The notes under the pieces are model-generated. The model made no database searches, had not been told where the DNA came from, and saw only the letters and a program-made list of their open reading frames with translations. A stretch of DNA of 64,000 nt from Brachypodium distachyon (taxonomy: Eukaryota > Streptophyta > Magnoliopsida > Poales > Poaceae): contig NC_016132.3 in assembly GCF_000005505.3 (NCBI RefSeq), forward strand, positions 22,186,501 to 22,250,500, in the 5' to 3' direction. Below, piece after piece: positions 23,415 through 34,607 of the stretch. Position 1 is the stretch's first letter. Each line of letters begins with the position of its first letter. The position numbers were made by a program, and so were the translations under genes.

Positions 23415-25829
23415 ATGAAGGGAGCAATGCAGCCGCGGCCGTTCATGATGCACGGCCCGATGCCTCCGCCGCCGCAGCAGTTTGGCCTCGTGGAGACGCG
23501 CCCGCCGCTGGCCGCCATGCTGCGGCCCCGCTTCAACATCCCGGGGCTGAACCCTTCCGCCGCCGCGGCGTCCGCGGCGGGCAAGATCTCTTCGACCTAC
23601 GACCTCGTGGAGCCGATGAGGTTCCTCTACGTCCACGTGGTCAAGGCGCGGGACCTCCCCGCCGTCTCCCCCACCGGCTCCATCGACCCCTTCGTCGAGG
23701 TCAAGCTCGGCAACTTCAAGGGCCACACATCCGTCCACGGCGCCAACCACAACCCGTCCTGGCAGCAGGTGTTCGCCTTCTCGGCCACGCACCTCCAATC
23801 GCATCTGCTCGAGGTGTCCATCAAGGCCAAAGATCTCGCCGGCGGAGACGACCTCATCGGCCGCATGGCGTTCGACCTGTCCGAGGTGCCGGTCCGCGTG
23901 CCGCCTGACTCCCCGTTAGCCCCCCAATGGTACAGGCTCGAGGGGAAACGGGGTGAGAAGCTTCCCCGCGGCGAGATCATGCTCTCCGTGTGGCTCGGGA
24001 CCCAAGCCGACGAGGCGTTCCCAGAGGCCTGGCATTCCGACGCCCATGGGGCGGCTGGCCCGGCGGCCGTCTTGTCCACTCGCGCCAAGGTATACTTCTC
24101 GCCCAAGCTCGTGTACCTCCGCGTCGCCGCCATCGGGGCGCAGGACCTCATGCCCCACGACACGTCCCGCCCCATGAGCGCCTCCGTCAAGCTGCAGCTC
24201 GCCGGGCAGGTGCGTCGCACGCGTCCTGGGGGCCCGCCGGGGACGCCCAACCCAATGTGGAACGAAGAGTTCATGTTCGTCGCCTCCGAGCCCTTCGACG
24301 AGCCCCTGGTCGTCACCGTGGAAGACCGTGTCGCGCCCGGCCGCGACGAGCCGCTCGGGCGCATTATACTGCCCCTCAACGCCGCAATGCCACGCCATGA
24401 CCACTTCGGCAAGCCTGTGGAGCCGCGCTGGTACAGCCTTGGGCGTCCCAGTGACGATGGTGAGAAGAAGGAAGGCAAGTTCGCGAGCAAGATACAGCTT
24501 CGGATGTCACTGGACTTTGGATACCATGTTCTCGACGAGTCCACTTACTACAGCAGCGATCTCCAGCCATCGTCAAAGCACACGCGGAAGCCAAGCATTG
24601 GGATCCTTGAGGTGGGAGTTTTAGGTGCACGCAACTTGATACCGATGAAAGCCAAGGATGGGCGCACCACCGACGCTTACTGTGTTGCCAAATATGGACC
24701 GAAATGGGTGCGCACAAGAACAATCCTTAACACACTGAATCCGCAGTGGAATGAGCAGTATACTTGGGAGGTGTTTGATCCATGCACTGTGATCACAGTG
24801 GTAGTGTTTGACAATAGCCAGATTGGGAGCAAGAGTGCTGATGCCCGGGATGAGAGTATTGGCAAGGTCAGGATCCGTCTCTCGACACTGGAGACTGACC
24901 GGGTGTACACCCATTTCTACCCTTTGCTGGCTCTTAAGCCAAGTGGCCTCAAGAAGACCGGTGAGTTGCATTTGGCTGTGCGGTTTACATGCACGGCATG
25001 GGTGAACATGATGGCGATGTATGGCCGTCCCCTGCTGCCAAAGATGCACTACACACAACCAATATCAGTGATGCAGTTGGACTACCTGAGGCATCAGGCG
25101 ATGCAAATTGTTTCAGCGAGGCTTAGTCGTGCTGAGCCTCCACTGCGCAGGGAGGTGGTGGAGTACACGCTCGACGTGGGATCCCACATGTTTAGTCTCC
25201 GGCGCAGCAAGGCCAACTTTTATCGGATCACCTCTCTGTTCTGTTGTTTTGCGGCAATGGCCAAGTGGTATGATGGCATCAGGAGCTGGCGAAACCCGAT
25301 TACAACTATGCTGGTGCACATGTTGTTCCTCATACTGATCTGCTACCCGGAGCTCATCCTGCCTACCATCTTCCTCTACATGTTCATGATCGGACTGTGG
25401 AACTATCGTTATAGGTCAAGGCATCCACCGCACATGGACACTAAGCTATCACAAGCTGAGTTTACACACCCTGATGAGCTTGATGAGGAGTTCGACACAT
25501 TCCCAACCAACAGATCAGCTGACATTGTAAGATTGCGCTATGACAGGCTGAGGAGTGTTGGAGGTCGTGTCCAAACAGTGGTTGGGGACCTGGCGACACA
25601 AGGTGAGAGAGCTCATGCATTGCTGAGCTGGAGAGACCCTCGGGCCACTGCCATCTTCATATTCTTATCCCTAGTTGTAGCCATTGTGCTGTATGTGACG
25701 CCATTCCAGGTTTTGCTGGTCATTACCATGCTTTACTTGTTGCGCCATCCCCGGTTCCGCAGCAGGATGCCATCTGTCCCATTCAACTTCTACAGAAGAT
25801 TGCCTGCCAAGTCTGATTTGCTCCTTTGA
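23415..25829 (+). CDS. MCTP: three C2 domains plus transmembrane PRT_C region (FTIP/QUIRKY-like)
   Basis: A single exon encodes 804 residues. A Pro/Met-rich N-terminus (1-60) is followed by C2 domains at about 68-195, 230-365 and 395-525, then the plant phosphoribosyltransferase-C region with hydrophobic segments at about 632-662 and 743-775. It ends NFYRRLPAKSDLLL, the characteristic terminus of the family. Members are anchored in the ER by the C-terminus, tether it to the plasma membrane at plasmodesmata, and move cargo such as florigen between cells. The first C2 keeps an acidic loop (SIDPFVEV); the second has PMSASVKL where an acidic residue is usual, so Ca2+ or lipid binding there may differ. 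Intronless genes are normal for this family. The first ATG in the frame was chosen because the N-terminus FGLVETRPPLAA resembles relatives. Confidence 0.95.
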   Translation: MKGAMQPRPFMMHGPMPPPPQQFGLVETRPPLAAMLRPRFNIPGLNPSAAAASAAGKISSTYDLVEPMRFLYVHVVKARDLPAVSPTGSIDPFVEVKLGNFKGHTSVHGANHNPSWQQVFAFSATHLQSHLLEVSIKAKDLAGGDDLIGRMAFDLSEVPVRVPPDSPLAPQWYRLEGKRGEKLPRGEIMLSVWLGTQADEAFPEAWHSDAHGAAGPAAVLSTRAKVYFSPKLVYLRVAAIGAQDLMPHDTSRPMSASVKLQLAGQVRRTRPGGPPGTPNPMWNEEFMFVASEPFDEPLVVTVEDRVAPGRDEPLGRIILPLNAAMPRHDHFGKPVEPRWYSLGRPSDDGEKKEGKFASKIQLRMSLDFGYHVLDESTYYSSDLQPSSKHTRKPSIGILEVGVLGARNLIPMKAKDGRTTDAYCVAKYGPKWVRTRTILNTLNPQWNEQYTWEVFDPCTVITVVVFDNSQIGSKSADARDESIGKVRIRLSTLETDRVYTHFYPLLALKPSGLKKTGELHLAVRFTCTAWVNMMAMYGRPLLPKMHYTQPISVMQLDYLRHQAMQIVSARLSRAEPPLRREVVEYTLDVGSHMFSLRRSKANFYRITSLFCCFAAMAKWYDGIRSWRNPITTMLVHMLFLILICYPELILPTIFLYMFMIGLWNYRYRSRHPPHMDTKLSQAEFTHPDELDEEFDTFPTNRSADIVRLRYDRLRSVGGRVQTVVGDLATQGERAHALLSWRDPRATAIFIFLSLVVAIVLYVTPFQVLLVITMLYLLRHPRFRSRMPSVPFNFYRRLPAKSDLLL

Positions 25830-27681
25830 GGCCAGAGCATTCAAAAGAAGGTAATGGGGGAACCTTGTTTTCCAAAAGGAAGTGGGGGAACATTGTAACA
25901 TTGTCTCTTTCATGCTGTTCCTTCTGATTAACATCAGATCAGATGTGAATATAATCCATGAGTTGATTATTTAGTTGCTCTGGTAGCCCTGCAATAAGGT
26001 GTCCGTTTGAATGATATCTGCTTGCATATGCAGAAATGAAGGGAATGACTAGATCCCTTTAGAGTTTTGGATGAAAATTGTTAGTTTTGGTTTTCTAGTG
26101 TAGAGCAAAAGGTGGGCACAAGATAAGTTCCGGTGTGTTATAACTATGAACTTCTGCCAATTTTGTTCATGTTCTGTTATTCCGTTCCTTTGGTCATGTC
26201 CTTGCCCCTGAGGCCCTGATCATGTCCTTTGTATATGTTTCTTTCATTCTTTTTCTTGTCCGGAGAATTCTATGTCCTACAGTATGTACTATTATTACTC
26301 AAAAAAGAGAGTGTGTACTCCGTAGTACTATTCTTCCTGAGCTACTCGCCTTCTTTGTTTCAGTGGTTGTCACCGGTACCTGCGGTTGTATACTCCCCGT
26401 CAGACAGTTTTACTGCTAAGTTTTAGCAAATTAGCATACAGTAGTTGATTGCAAATTAGCCTTCGTCATTGTGGGCGTCTACTAAATTGTAGCAGAGGTT
26501 GATATGTTACTGGATGTGTCGTAATTTAGTGCGGGTCTAGTGTTACCCCGTGGTTCAGTGCGGAAAAGATGCAGCAGTTTCCGTCTTGCAGGTGAAATAT
26601 CCGGTCGTGGTTGGGACCGGTTTGGCAACTTCTCCAAGAGGGGCGAGGGGTGGAGACTTTAGTAGTGGTGGCACCAACTTCACCGGAGGAGTTGGTGGTG
26701 CCGCTCCGGCCATTGTTCAACAACATGTTGAAAGCCACACGGAGGTCCTCAGGTATGGAGACAGAGTCACGGTTGGCAATGCTTCAGGCAATACGACGTT
26801 TGTGCTGGTGTCTCAGGCTGTGCATCCGGTTCGGTTTTGGTTATTATACTTCGGTTAGCAAGGTTACGTATAAAATTCCGTTCGGTTTTGGTTATAACTA
26901 ACTAATTTCGGTCCGGTTTCTCTTATAACTAATTAATTTCGGTTCAGGTTCAGTTATAATCAAATTAAGGAAAGTTGATGCGACTTTTTTTGCAAAACTT
27001 AATTTTTTTTCATATGTTAATTTTCAATGTATAATGTGAAACGGTGATTAGCCTTGAACGATTGATCTGAGCACTTGCCAAATGGTTTTAAAATGTTGCA
27101 CAACAGTAGTTCAGTAGTAGAAACATGCTTGAGTACTGTACTACTTTTATTTTGTTTGCGCCAGGTACTTTTTTTTAGAATCGCGCCACATACTAGAACT
27201 GCCAACTATACCTACTGCCAAAGTGGTGAGCATCGTGTCAGGCAATGATCTTGGACTTCTGAGGTCTGACGACGCGAGTTTTGAGGGTCTTTCTCGAAGA
27301 ATCATTTCCTTTCGGATGAAGGGTCTGAGAAAACATTCTCCTTTAAAAAAAAATTGTGGCCAAAATTTCTTCTTAAAAAAGGAAAAAAAAAAAGACGGTG
27401 TACTACCGTGCCCTTCAGCGCGGAGATAAGACGATATCCATTACCTGCAGCAAAATCCTATCGCAGTCACGACTCTCTCGGTCGTGCTCCCCTGGAAACA
27501 CCGTTTTCGTCCATTCATTCGTCTGGGTGACCGGGCGCGGCGATGCACGGCAACCGGAGGGGAAGAAATATCTAATTAAACACACGGCTGTGCTGCCGCT
27601 GGCAGGAGGCAGGCTATCTCCCGCGAGGCCGCGATCACTTCGAGCGACCACAGGGACTCGCTCGCTCAGCTGCAGCAGCCG
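25830..27681. other. Intergenic, with a TTCGGTT-rich patch
   Basis: It includes the 3' flank of the MCTP gene. At about 26825-26960 the words TTCGGTT, GGTTATAACTAA and CTAATTTCGG recur, resembling the interior of the hAT element at 7082-7596, but I found no matching pair of ends. An open frame at 26550-26858 has no recognised domain. Confidence 0.45.
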
Positions 27682-29211
27682 ATGGCGGCCGTCGCGGCCG
27701 CCGGCGCAGTGTGCCCGTCGATCCCCTGCTCGTCGGGCGGCGCTGCCTGCTGCTCGCTTCATGTGGTTGCGCCGGCGCCCAGCACGCGGTCCACTCGCTC
27801 GCTCTCCTCTGTAAGTACATGTTCTTTCCTTCGTCAGTTCGTTGTACAGTACTCTACACGTTACACACGGCTTGTTGCTTGAAGTGTCAAATTCGTACGG
27901 TACACAGATCGATTCCGGCTTGAATTGATGTGCTTTCTGATCGTTTAGCTACGGATGATTCAACAATTTGTGGGCGAGTTGATGTCTGGGTACTTTGTGC
28001 CACTCTTGTGCGGTAGTAGCTGGATACGGATTGAGTGATTGGGCGGCAATGGTTGCACTGTAAACTCGTTGTTGAGAAGTTTAGTGCAATCTTTCAGAAA
28101 TTGACGCTCCTCTGTCCTTTACCTAATCCTCTGCTTCAGTTAAAACTCTCAGAGCAATAGTTGTATGCAAATAACCGCTACTGTAAACAGTGTCAGTACT
28201 CAGTACAGCGGAAATGTACTTTCATGTTGCACTCTAAGCTAGCAAGCGTTGTCTCCGCGCCCTGACATAACAGTTTCAGCCTCCGTGCAGAGATCGTTCC
28301 GCGGCGTTCGTCGCCCATCCTCGGAGTCGGAGCCGCCGGCTCCGCGAGCCGCGCTGCAGCCAGGCCGAAATGGCGAGTAGTGGCACCACCGTGGACGACG
28401 ACGAGGCCTGCGAGCTGGTGAGAGGCACGGACCTGGTGATCGGGCAGGGCGATGACGAGAGCGTCCGCGCCTACCTCCTGGAGGCCGTCAAGAACAACAA
28501 CGGCACCTGCGTGCTCCTCCTCTCCGACATCTTCGGCTTCGAGGACTCCGCCACCCGCGACTTCGCCTACCGCGTCGCCTGCCACGGCTACAAGTAAGTA
28601 GTTACTCTCGTCCCACACTCCTTTTTTTTTTCAGTTTCTCTGCATTTGTCAAGTCATCACACCTTTGATTGGTCGACCCATGCAGTGTTCTGGTGCCGGA
28701 CTTGTTCCGGGGGGACCCGTGGAAGAAGAGCCTGCCGATGGACGGGCTGGAAGCGTGGCTGGGCACGCAGGCGCCGGAGAGAGTGGCCGGGGACATCGAG
28801 ACGTGCAGGAAGTGGCTGGTGGAGGAGTTCCTGGCGGCGGCGGAGTCCAAGAAGCTGGGCGTCGTCGGGTTCTGCTACGGGGGCGGGCGGCTCGTGGAGA
28901 CGCTGGCGCGGGACGCTGACTCATGCTTCTTCAGCGCGGGCGTCTGCTTCTACGGGTCCCGGATGGACGCGTCGCTGGGGCCGCGGATCGCGGCGCCCGT
29001 GCTGTTCGTGTGCGGGGACGGCGACCCGCTGTGCCCCGTGGAGACGGTGCGGGAGCTGGAGAGGGGCGCGGGCTGCAGGGCTGTTGTGTATGCCGGCAGG
29101 GGCCACGGGTTCGCGCACCGGCCCGAATCGCTGGAGGACGACGCCGACGCCGAGGACGCGTTCGCCAGGATGAAGGCATGGCTGCATGAGCACCTGCTTG
29201 CTGCAGCCTGA
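27682..29211 (+). CDS. Dienelactone hydrolase-family protein, probably plastid-targeted
   Basis: Three exons (27682-27810, 28280-28593, 28686-29211) encode 322 residues, joined at GTAAGT donors and CAG acceptors; all phases agree. The first ~70 residues are Ala-, Ser- and Arg-rich with almost no acidic residues, like a chloroplast transit peptide. The rest is an alpha/beta hydrolase of the carboxymethylenebutenolidase type. The nucleophile Cys is in GFCYGGG (about residue 211), the Asp in GDGDPLCP (about 261) and the His in GRGHGF (about 288), so the Cys-Asp-His triad is complete and normally spaced. Bacterial relatives hydrolyse dienelactone; plant substrates are not established. A shorter product starting at the Met of MASSGTTVDD (28370) would lack the targeting part and is the alternative start. 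Confidence 0.9.
27811..28279 (+). other. Intron 1 of the DLH-like gene
   Basis: GT at 27811 and AG at 28278-28279, phase 0. The acceptor ten bases further on (CTCCGTGCAG) would put the rest out of frame, so 28279 is preferred. Confidence 0.8.
28594..28685 (+). other. Intron 2 of the DLH-like gene
   Basis: GTAAGTAG donor and CATGCAG acceptor, phase 2. Joining gives CHGYNVLVPDLF, which continues the hydrolase fold. Confidence 0.88.
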
Positions 29212-29464
29212 CCGCGTCCATCGATCAGCCGTTGTACATTGTTGTTGTTTTTCTTGTCACGTTTTACTCTTGTAAGTTGCCCCGTATACGTCCGTAGGCG
29301 ACTACTTTGGGTGCTAGTGACTCTGTGAGACTGTAGGGTACGCGAGGACACTTGTGTTTGTCTGACGGCCTCTTTTGTTTTCGTACGTGAGTTCAAAACC
29401 GTGGTTGTTTGAAGACGTATCATCAGTTGACAGCGAGTTGCTCATGGACACGCAAATAAAAACC

Positions 29465-29527
29465 GAAGTGAAACTCACTATAAAACCGCGAAAAAGGTTG
29501 GCACGTTTTTACAGTGAATTTCACTTC
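29465..29527. repeat. Short inverted repeat (about 21-bp arms)
   Basis: The arm from 29465 (GAAGTGAAACTCACTATAAA) is complementary, with about two mismatches, to the arm ending at 29527 (TTTACAGTGAATTTCACTTC), separated by about 20 bases. It could fold as an RNA hairpin on either strand. Confidence 0.7.
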
Positions 29528-29756
29528 AGATACCATGACGGCAACTTAAACTTCTTATTGCCGGACGGTGCTGGCCAGGGCCCGTACAGGAGTTTTGAAG
29601 GCCACAGAGCGAACGCCAAAAATGGTTCCAGCGGCTAAAGTGTTGTACAAAAGAGACAGTTAGACAATGAATCGCCATATTGACATAATGAGATTGACAC
29701 AAATTGTGTGGAGGCCACAAAAATTTGATTCAGTTCCGTGTGTCTACATGCAAAAA

Positions 29757-29943
29757 CAGACGAATAAATTGCAGAATTGGACACAAAACATCATCAATCG
29801 AGCAGAGTGACAGAAGGTAGAAGGTGTTGGACACAAAACATTAATCGAGCAGACGAATAAATTGCCGAATTGGACACAAAACATCATCGGTGCAGCTGTG
29901 CTGGGCTAGGGGAATGATGGCAACAGAAGGTAGAACGTGTTGG
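29757..29943 (+). repeat. Imperfect tandem duplication, unit about 93 bp
   Basis: Unit 1 (from 29757) and unit 2 (from 29850) both begin CAGACGAATAAATTGC and continue GAATTGGACACAAAACATCATC, then share ACAGAAGGTAGAA and GTGTTGG further on. Confidence 0.75.
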
Positions 29944-30051
29944 GCTTTTTGGGCTCTTTTATTTTTTCTTTTTATTCTGTGGACTCGTATAGCTGATCCA
30001 GGAACAGATGAAAAAAAACCTAGGCGAAATCCTATCCGTCGTTATTAAAAA

Positions 30052-30569
30052 CTAGATGATGCCCCGCACATTGTTGCGGGAACGCTCCGTGGGTAGAATT
30101 GATTAGCAACGGAAGAGTATTTTAAATTAAAAACATATAACGAAATTGATGACATATTTTTTATTATTTCATAGCATAAATGATGTCTAAAAAGAGAAAA
30201 GTTATTCAAAAAATATGTGATTGAATTGATGAGGTGACATGGTTTGAATTGGTAGATTAATGCAAAAATTAAAACGAATACATGTATGACTTGAAAGAAC
30301 ATGCATGACTTGATGGGAAAAAACATCATGCATGACTTGATGAGGTGGCATGCATGACAAAATGATGTATGAAAAGAGAACTTTTTCAAAGGGATATGAT
30401 TTAATTGATGAGATGGCATGGTTTGAATTTATAGATTAATAAAAAAAATGTAAATGAATACATGCATGGTTTAAAAAAAAACATGCATGATTTGATGAGG
30501 TGGCATGATTTGCAGGGCATTATGGTGGGCCTAATGAGGTGTGGGGATCTCGTATTTAGGTACGGAAGA
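30052..30569 (-). mobile_element. Short non-autonomous Helitron (518 bp)
   Basis: On the minus strand the 3' end is a perfect-stem hairpin (CCCGC...GCGGG), seven bases, then CTAG and host T. The 5' end is TCTTCCGTACCTAAATAC preceded by host A. The AT-rich body repeats a unit resembling ACATGCATGATTTGATGAGG several times (about 30300-30510). The 3' end is the stronger evidence; the 5' border is inferred from the A/T rule. Confidence 0.6.
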
Positions 30570-33500
30570 TTGGTGTCTTGCTCTGTTCTCATCCTGGTGT
30601 AGGATTACGCATGTGTGATGTGTCATACGGGCACCGATATAATTTAGGATCATTGGTGGTCACAATTTTTATTTGTTGTTTTATGCAGTGCATGCGAACA
30701 CGACACGAAGAAATTCTACGAGCTGTTAGGGTTGGTCTTTGCTGCTAGGTAGCACTGCTAATAGCTTATTCATCTGAAGATTCCAAATTGCACGATAGCG
30801 CATTTATGTTAGATATATGTTGGCATTCTGTTCAGAAAGAATATGTTGGGAAGAACGGAATGTGAGGCAGCTGGTTGTACTCTAGCTTGGAACAGCTAGC
30901 TGTGTCTAATTATTGGTACTAAGTACATGGTTTTATTCCAAGATTAGCTAGCTTGATCACAATGTTTGTTGTAGCCTGTCACAATCAGAGATGATCGAAG
31001 TCTTGATTCCAGCCTTTTCTTTATTCCTGCATCCATCATTGCTCCATTAATCTTAGCAGATGGGAGCTAGTACAAGCTCGTTCAGTTGGAGGTTTTCACT
31101 TAGAAATTAGAATATGTGTGCATGGATAAGTTGCATCATTATATTTGAGAGGCTGAGAATGTCATATGAGGTCGCTTGGCTTGATTTTATTACTTTTGGA
31201 ACCAACGGTATCATGCGAGATTGGCCGTTCAGAAGGCATTTTACTGTCTTTGTTCGATCTTATATCACTGTATATTCTGACGGGATCTTGCGTTTATTAA
31301 AAGCATTAGCAGGACTCCCTGCAAAAAAGAAAAAACTCTAGCAGGACAAAGAACTCAGATTCCAACGTCTAGTTTCCCCTCATTGGATCCTCAGTTAGTC
31401 AGTTGCAATAGCATTTCTACCCTTTCCAACTGAAAAGTTAATAAGCTGTGCGCATATGTGTCCATGCTGACTCACTAACAAAGCAGAATAGCAGATGGAT
31501 ATGAAATTCAGATTATTCCATAGTATGCCAAAACCGCATATGACTGGAGCAAGCATATAACGCCGTACAGAGGGTAAATAATTTCAGGAAATCACTTGCC
31601 TGCCATCTCATCCCATATAAGAGTTATGGTCTCTTTAGACTCAGCCCTGGACCGGCAGACAGAATCCGCAGCGCCGATCAGATCTGCAGGCGGCGACGTG
31701 CCACGTCCATGTCAGACGGCTCCGACAGAAGTCTGCAAATGATTCGACGTGGAGCGAATACTCGACCATTACGGAAGTGACAGACGTGCATGGCCGCATT
31801 GGAGGGGAGGGAAGGGCAAGGCAGGGCATGGCCATCGGAATATTGGATGCCGTTGTGATGTTTCTTTTCTCCAACTATCGCCTTATGAAAGTTCTTATGA
31901 TTTAAAGCAGGTAAGTATGTTTGGATTTTTTTTCCATGTTATGGATACTTTCTCATAACCATAAAAGTGCATGTGTAATATAAATTGATCGATGTTAAAG
32001 TATGAATGGAAGTCCGAATTGTATGGAATATTCCTCAATCAATTTGTATACGTATATGAAATGTGTATGTGATGCAGTTGGTGTAGCACATCCGGCGAAG
32101 GTTTTTTCAGGCACTGTCATAGCCAAAAGCAGCATGCATTTTACAAGAATTATGCACCATTAAAAGGCGTACAATATTGGCTTGTCAGGACAAATGACCA
32201 ATACTGTGGGGCAAATATTTTTATCCAACATTAGTGGCTGTTTTCCCACGTCACTTCCATAGCCGCCCGAAGGGTTTTCTACGGATAGACAAGTCTCACG
32301 GCCCGTCAATAGGGTGTGTCCCTCGATCCACTGATGGATGTCCGACAGTGAAAGTTGACACTCCATTGACACTTAATTACCGATGAACACCATAGGCGTT
32401 AGTGGAGCGGCTTCGTTGCCCATCAGTAAAGAGGTCTTCCGAGGTAGTGGACGCCAGCACCAAACTTTGTGCAAATTCCATCATGTAGAGTTCAAAAGTG
32501 GGCATGACATTGTCATAGTATGTTTCTCATATTTCCACATTTTTGGAATCATGCAAGCCAAAGAGGTCCCTCTTTTGACCACTTCTCGCATAATTTATCC
32601 GTTTTTTCCTTGTGTTCTTTCCAAATAATTTATCTTTTATTTTCACTTGAATTCTCATCAATTCTTGCGTTTATTTTCTTATTATGGTGTTTTCATTCGT
32701 GCGATTCAAAAGGGATTTTCATTTATGTGGTTGATCTGTTGGCTCCAGAGACGAGCCATACATCAAGGTGGCGGTCGTCCGATCCTACTTCAGGTCGACA
32801 TTTTCGTGGTGTCAAGAGCAACGACGTTGTTGTTCAACCTAGTGTCAACGGTTTTGTTCCATTGCCTCCAACCTTGCATGTATCAGGCGGTGTGGCCTTC
32901 ATATCTTAATGAGACGGGGGTTTGACGGGAAACAATGTGATGACGGACCCTGACGACGGCACGACATCGATCGGATGTAGCACATATGTGACGGTCTTTA
33001 ACTTGCTTTTAATAAAATGATTTCTCCATCAAGATGAAAGGACTAGGGCTTTTTTGTACGTGTGTCGAGAGCTAGTTAGCGCAATGCTCTATGTGAGGAA
33101 GGACACGTCGATGGTGAAGATGGAGGACAACTTCAACAACGAGTATGTGAGTTCTCTGGCTAAAAACCCATGATCTAGCATCTTCGACTTGATCAGACAA
33201 TTGCGATGTAAGTACGTCTTATCCTTGTTGAAGGTGTTGACTCGAAGCTATGCTTTTTTTGGGGTTGGGAGGGGGTGGGGTGAGGAGGGTGATAACCCCA
33301 AGTTTGATCTCTTGGTGGGACTTTACAACATCGTTGTACGAGCGACGATCCTTCTAGAAGGCGTTGTTCCGGAGTACCATGCTTGTTGTTAGGTTCCATA
33401 ATGTTTTACGGTAGATTTGTTCCCCAACCATAGTTTTGTGGTAAATAATGGAGAAGCTGGCTATCGCGAGAACGCTTGGCTTTGTTTTTTTTTTCTTTTT

Positions 33501-34607
33501 AAGCAGATGAGCTTGTCCTTTATGCTTGATCACGTTTCTTCAATAAAATTATAGCTGCATATATTTGAGGATGTAGAGGTTGGAGATCATGTCTTTCTTT
33601 CAAGAAAAAAGCTCACTAACGTGCAAGATATAGATTGAATATAAGGTAAAGATAGTGTGATTTCATGAAAGGAAAACAACACTAAAGCAGTAAAAGAGTG
33701 AAGGGAGGCGCAAGTGACAGAACATAACTACTGTCTCCGGTGCCAAATTTTTGTTTTGATATTAAAACCACGACAAAAAATTAGGATCAGAGAAAGTACA
33801 TCAGTGTTAGTCAACTTGTACTCACGGAATTGACGAGATAAAAAAAAGAGAGAACCACGCTCAATGACACGTCCTTCCACTTTGTTCTGAAGTAGATGGA
33901 GGCATGGAGCTTACAAAAATAGGAGTAGAAAAGAAGATAACAACCTTACTCCCTCATAGCAGTAATGAACATTTATGCTAAAATTTGGAGGAAAAAAAGC
34001 GCATCAATCGAAGAGTACAAGGAAACGAAGCGTGGCCCGTTTCCACCCGCTTAACTCTGCCGTCCGCTAAACGGTAAATCGGTTAGTCCAAAGAATGATG
34101 CAAAGCCACATCTGTGTCTTCCAAAGCACGGATTATTCCGATTTGTTTAAGACGCGAATCATAAACAGATAATTGCATCATTGCGTTGTGGAACAACAGA
34201 AGCGTTGCCATTTTACAGCTGCCTTTGACTTTCTTCAGAGGAAAAGAAACCAGAGAAAGAGCGTAAGTAAAAAAGCTGTGTCATGCTAATCCTTGTAGGA
34301 AGCGGGCCCAGACCCCAGTCTACTTTGCTACTAGGCCGCTAGACGCGTGCCTCGTCCAGTCCACCTGCTGAGTGCTCTCCCAGCGCATGCTTCCAGCAAA
34401 GCAAAACACCAGACGAAACGGAACCAAAGCTGGTCGCTTGACAGCCTGCCTGCTTCGCTTCCTTCCCTCTTCCTCCCTACAAATCTCTCGTCTCTCCGTT
34501 TCATTCATCCCTCTCTCTCCACCTCGATTCTCCCTCAACTCCGCCCATCGCTTTCTTGTCCTTACACGCGCGCCGTTCGATTCGAATCGGGCAGCTGTTA
34601 GGCAGGC
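30570..34607. other. Intergenic, no gene seen, and 5' flank of the patellin gene
   Basis: The stretch is mostly AT-rich. Parts at about 32400-33050 and 33180-33480 look like old, decayed repeats but no termini or protein domains could be recognised. The CT-rich last ~200 bases (about 34430-34600) are probably the patellin leader. Confidence 0.5.

Larger units (their letters stand above)
29212..30051. other. Intergenic with hairpin and tandem repeat
   Basis: 3' flank of the DLH-like gene. It contains the stem-loop at 29465-29527 and the tandem duplication at 29757-29943, listed separately; no gene is seen. Confidence 0.5.

Noticed and set aside
23627..24544. 305-codon open frame antisense to the MCTP gene
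   Set aside because: It lies wholly inside a certain gene and has no domain; an effect of high GC at third positions.
26550..26858. Open frame as a gene fragment
   Set aside because: It reads in two frames with no domain, and no splice or promoter context supports it.
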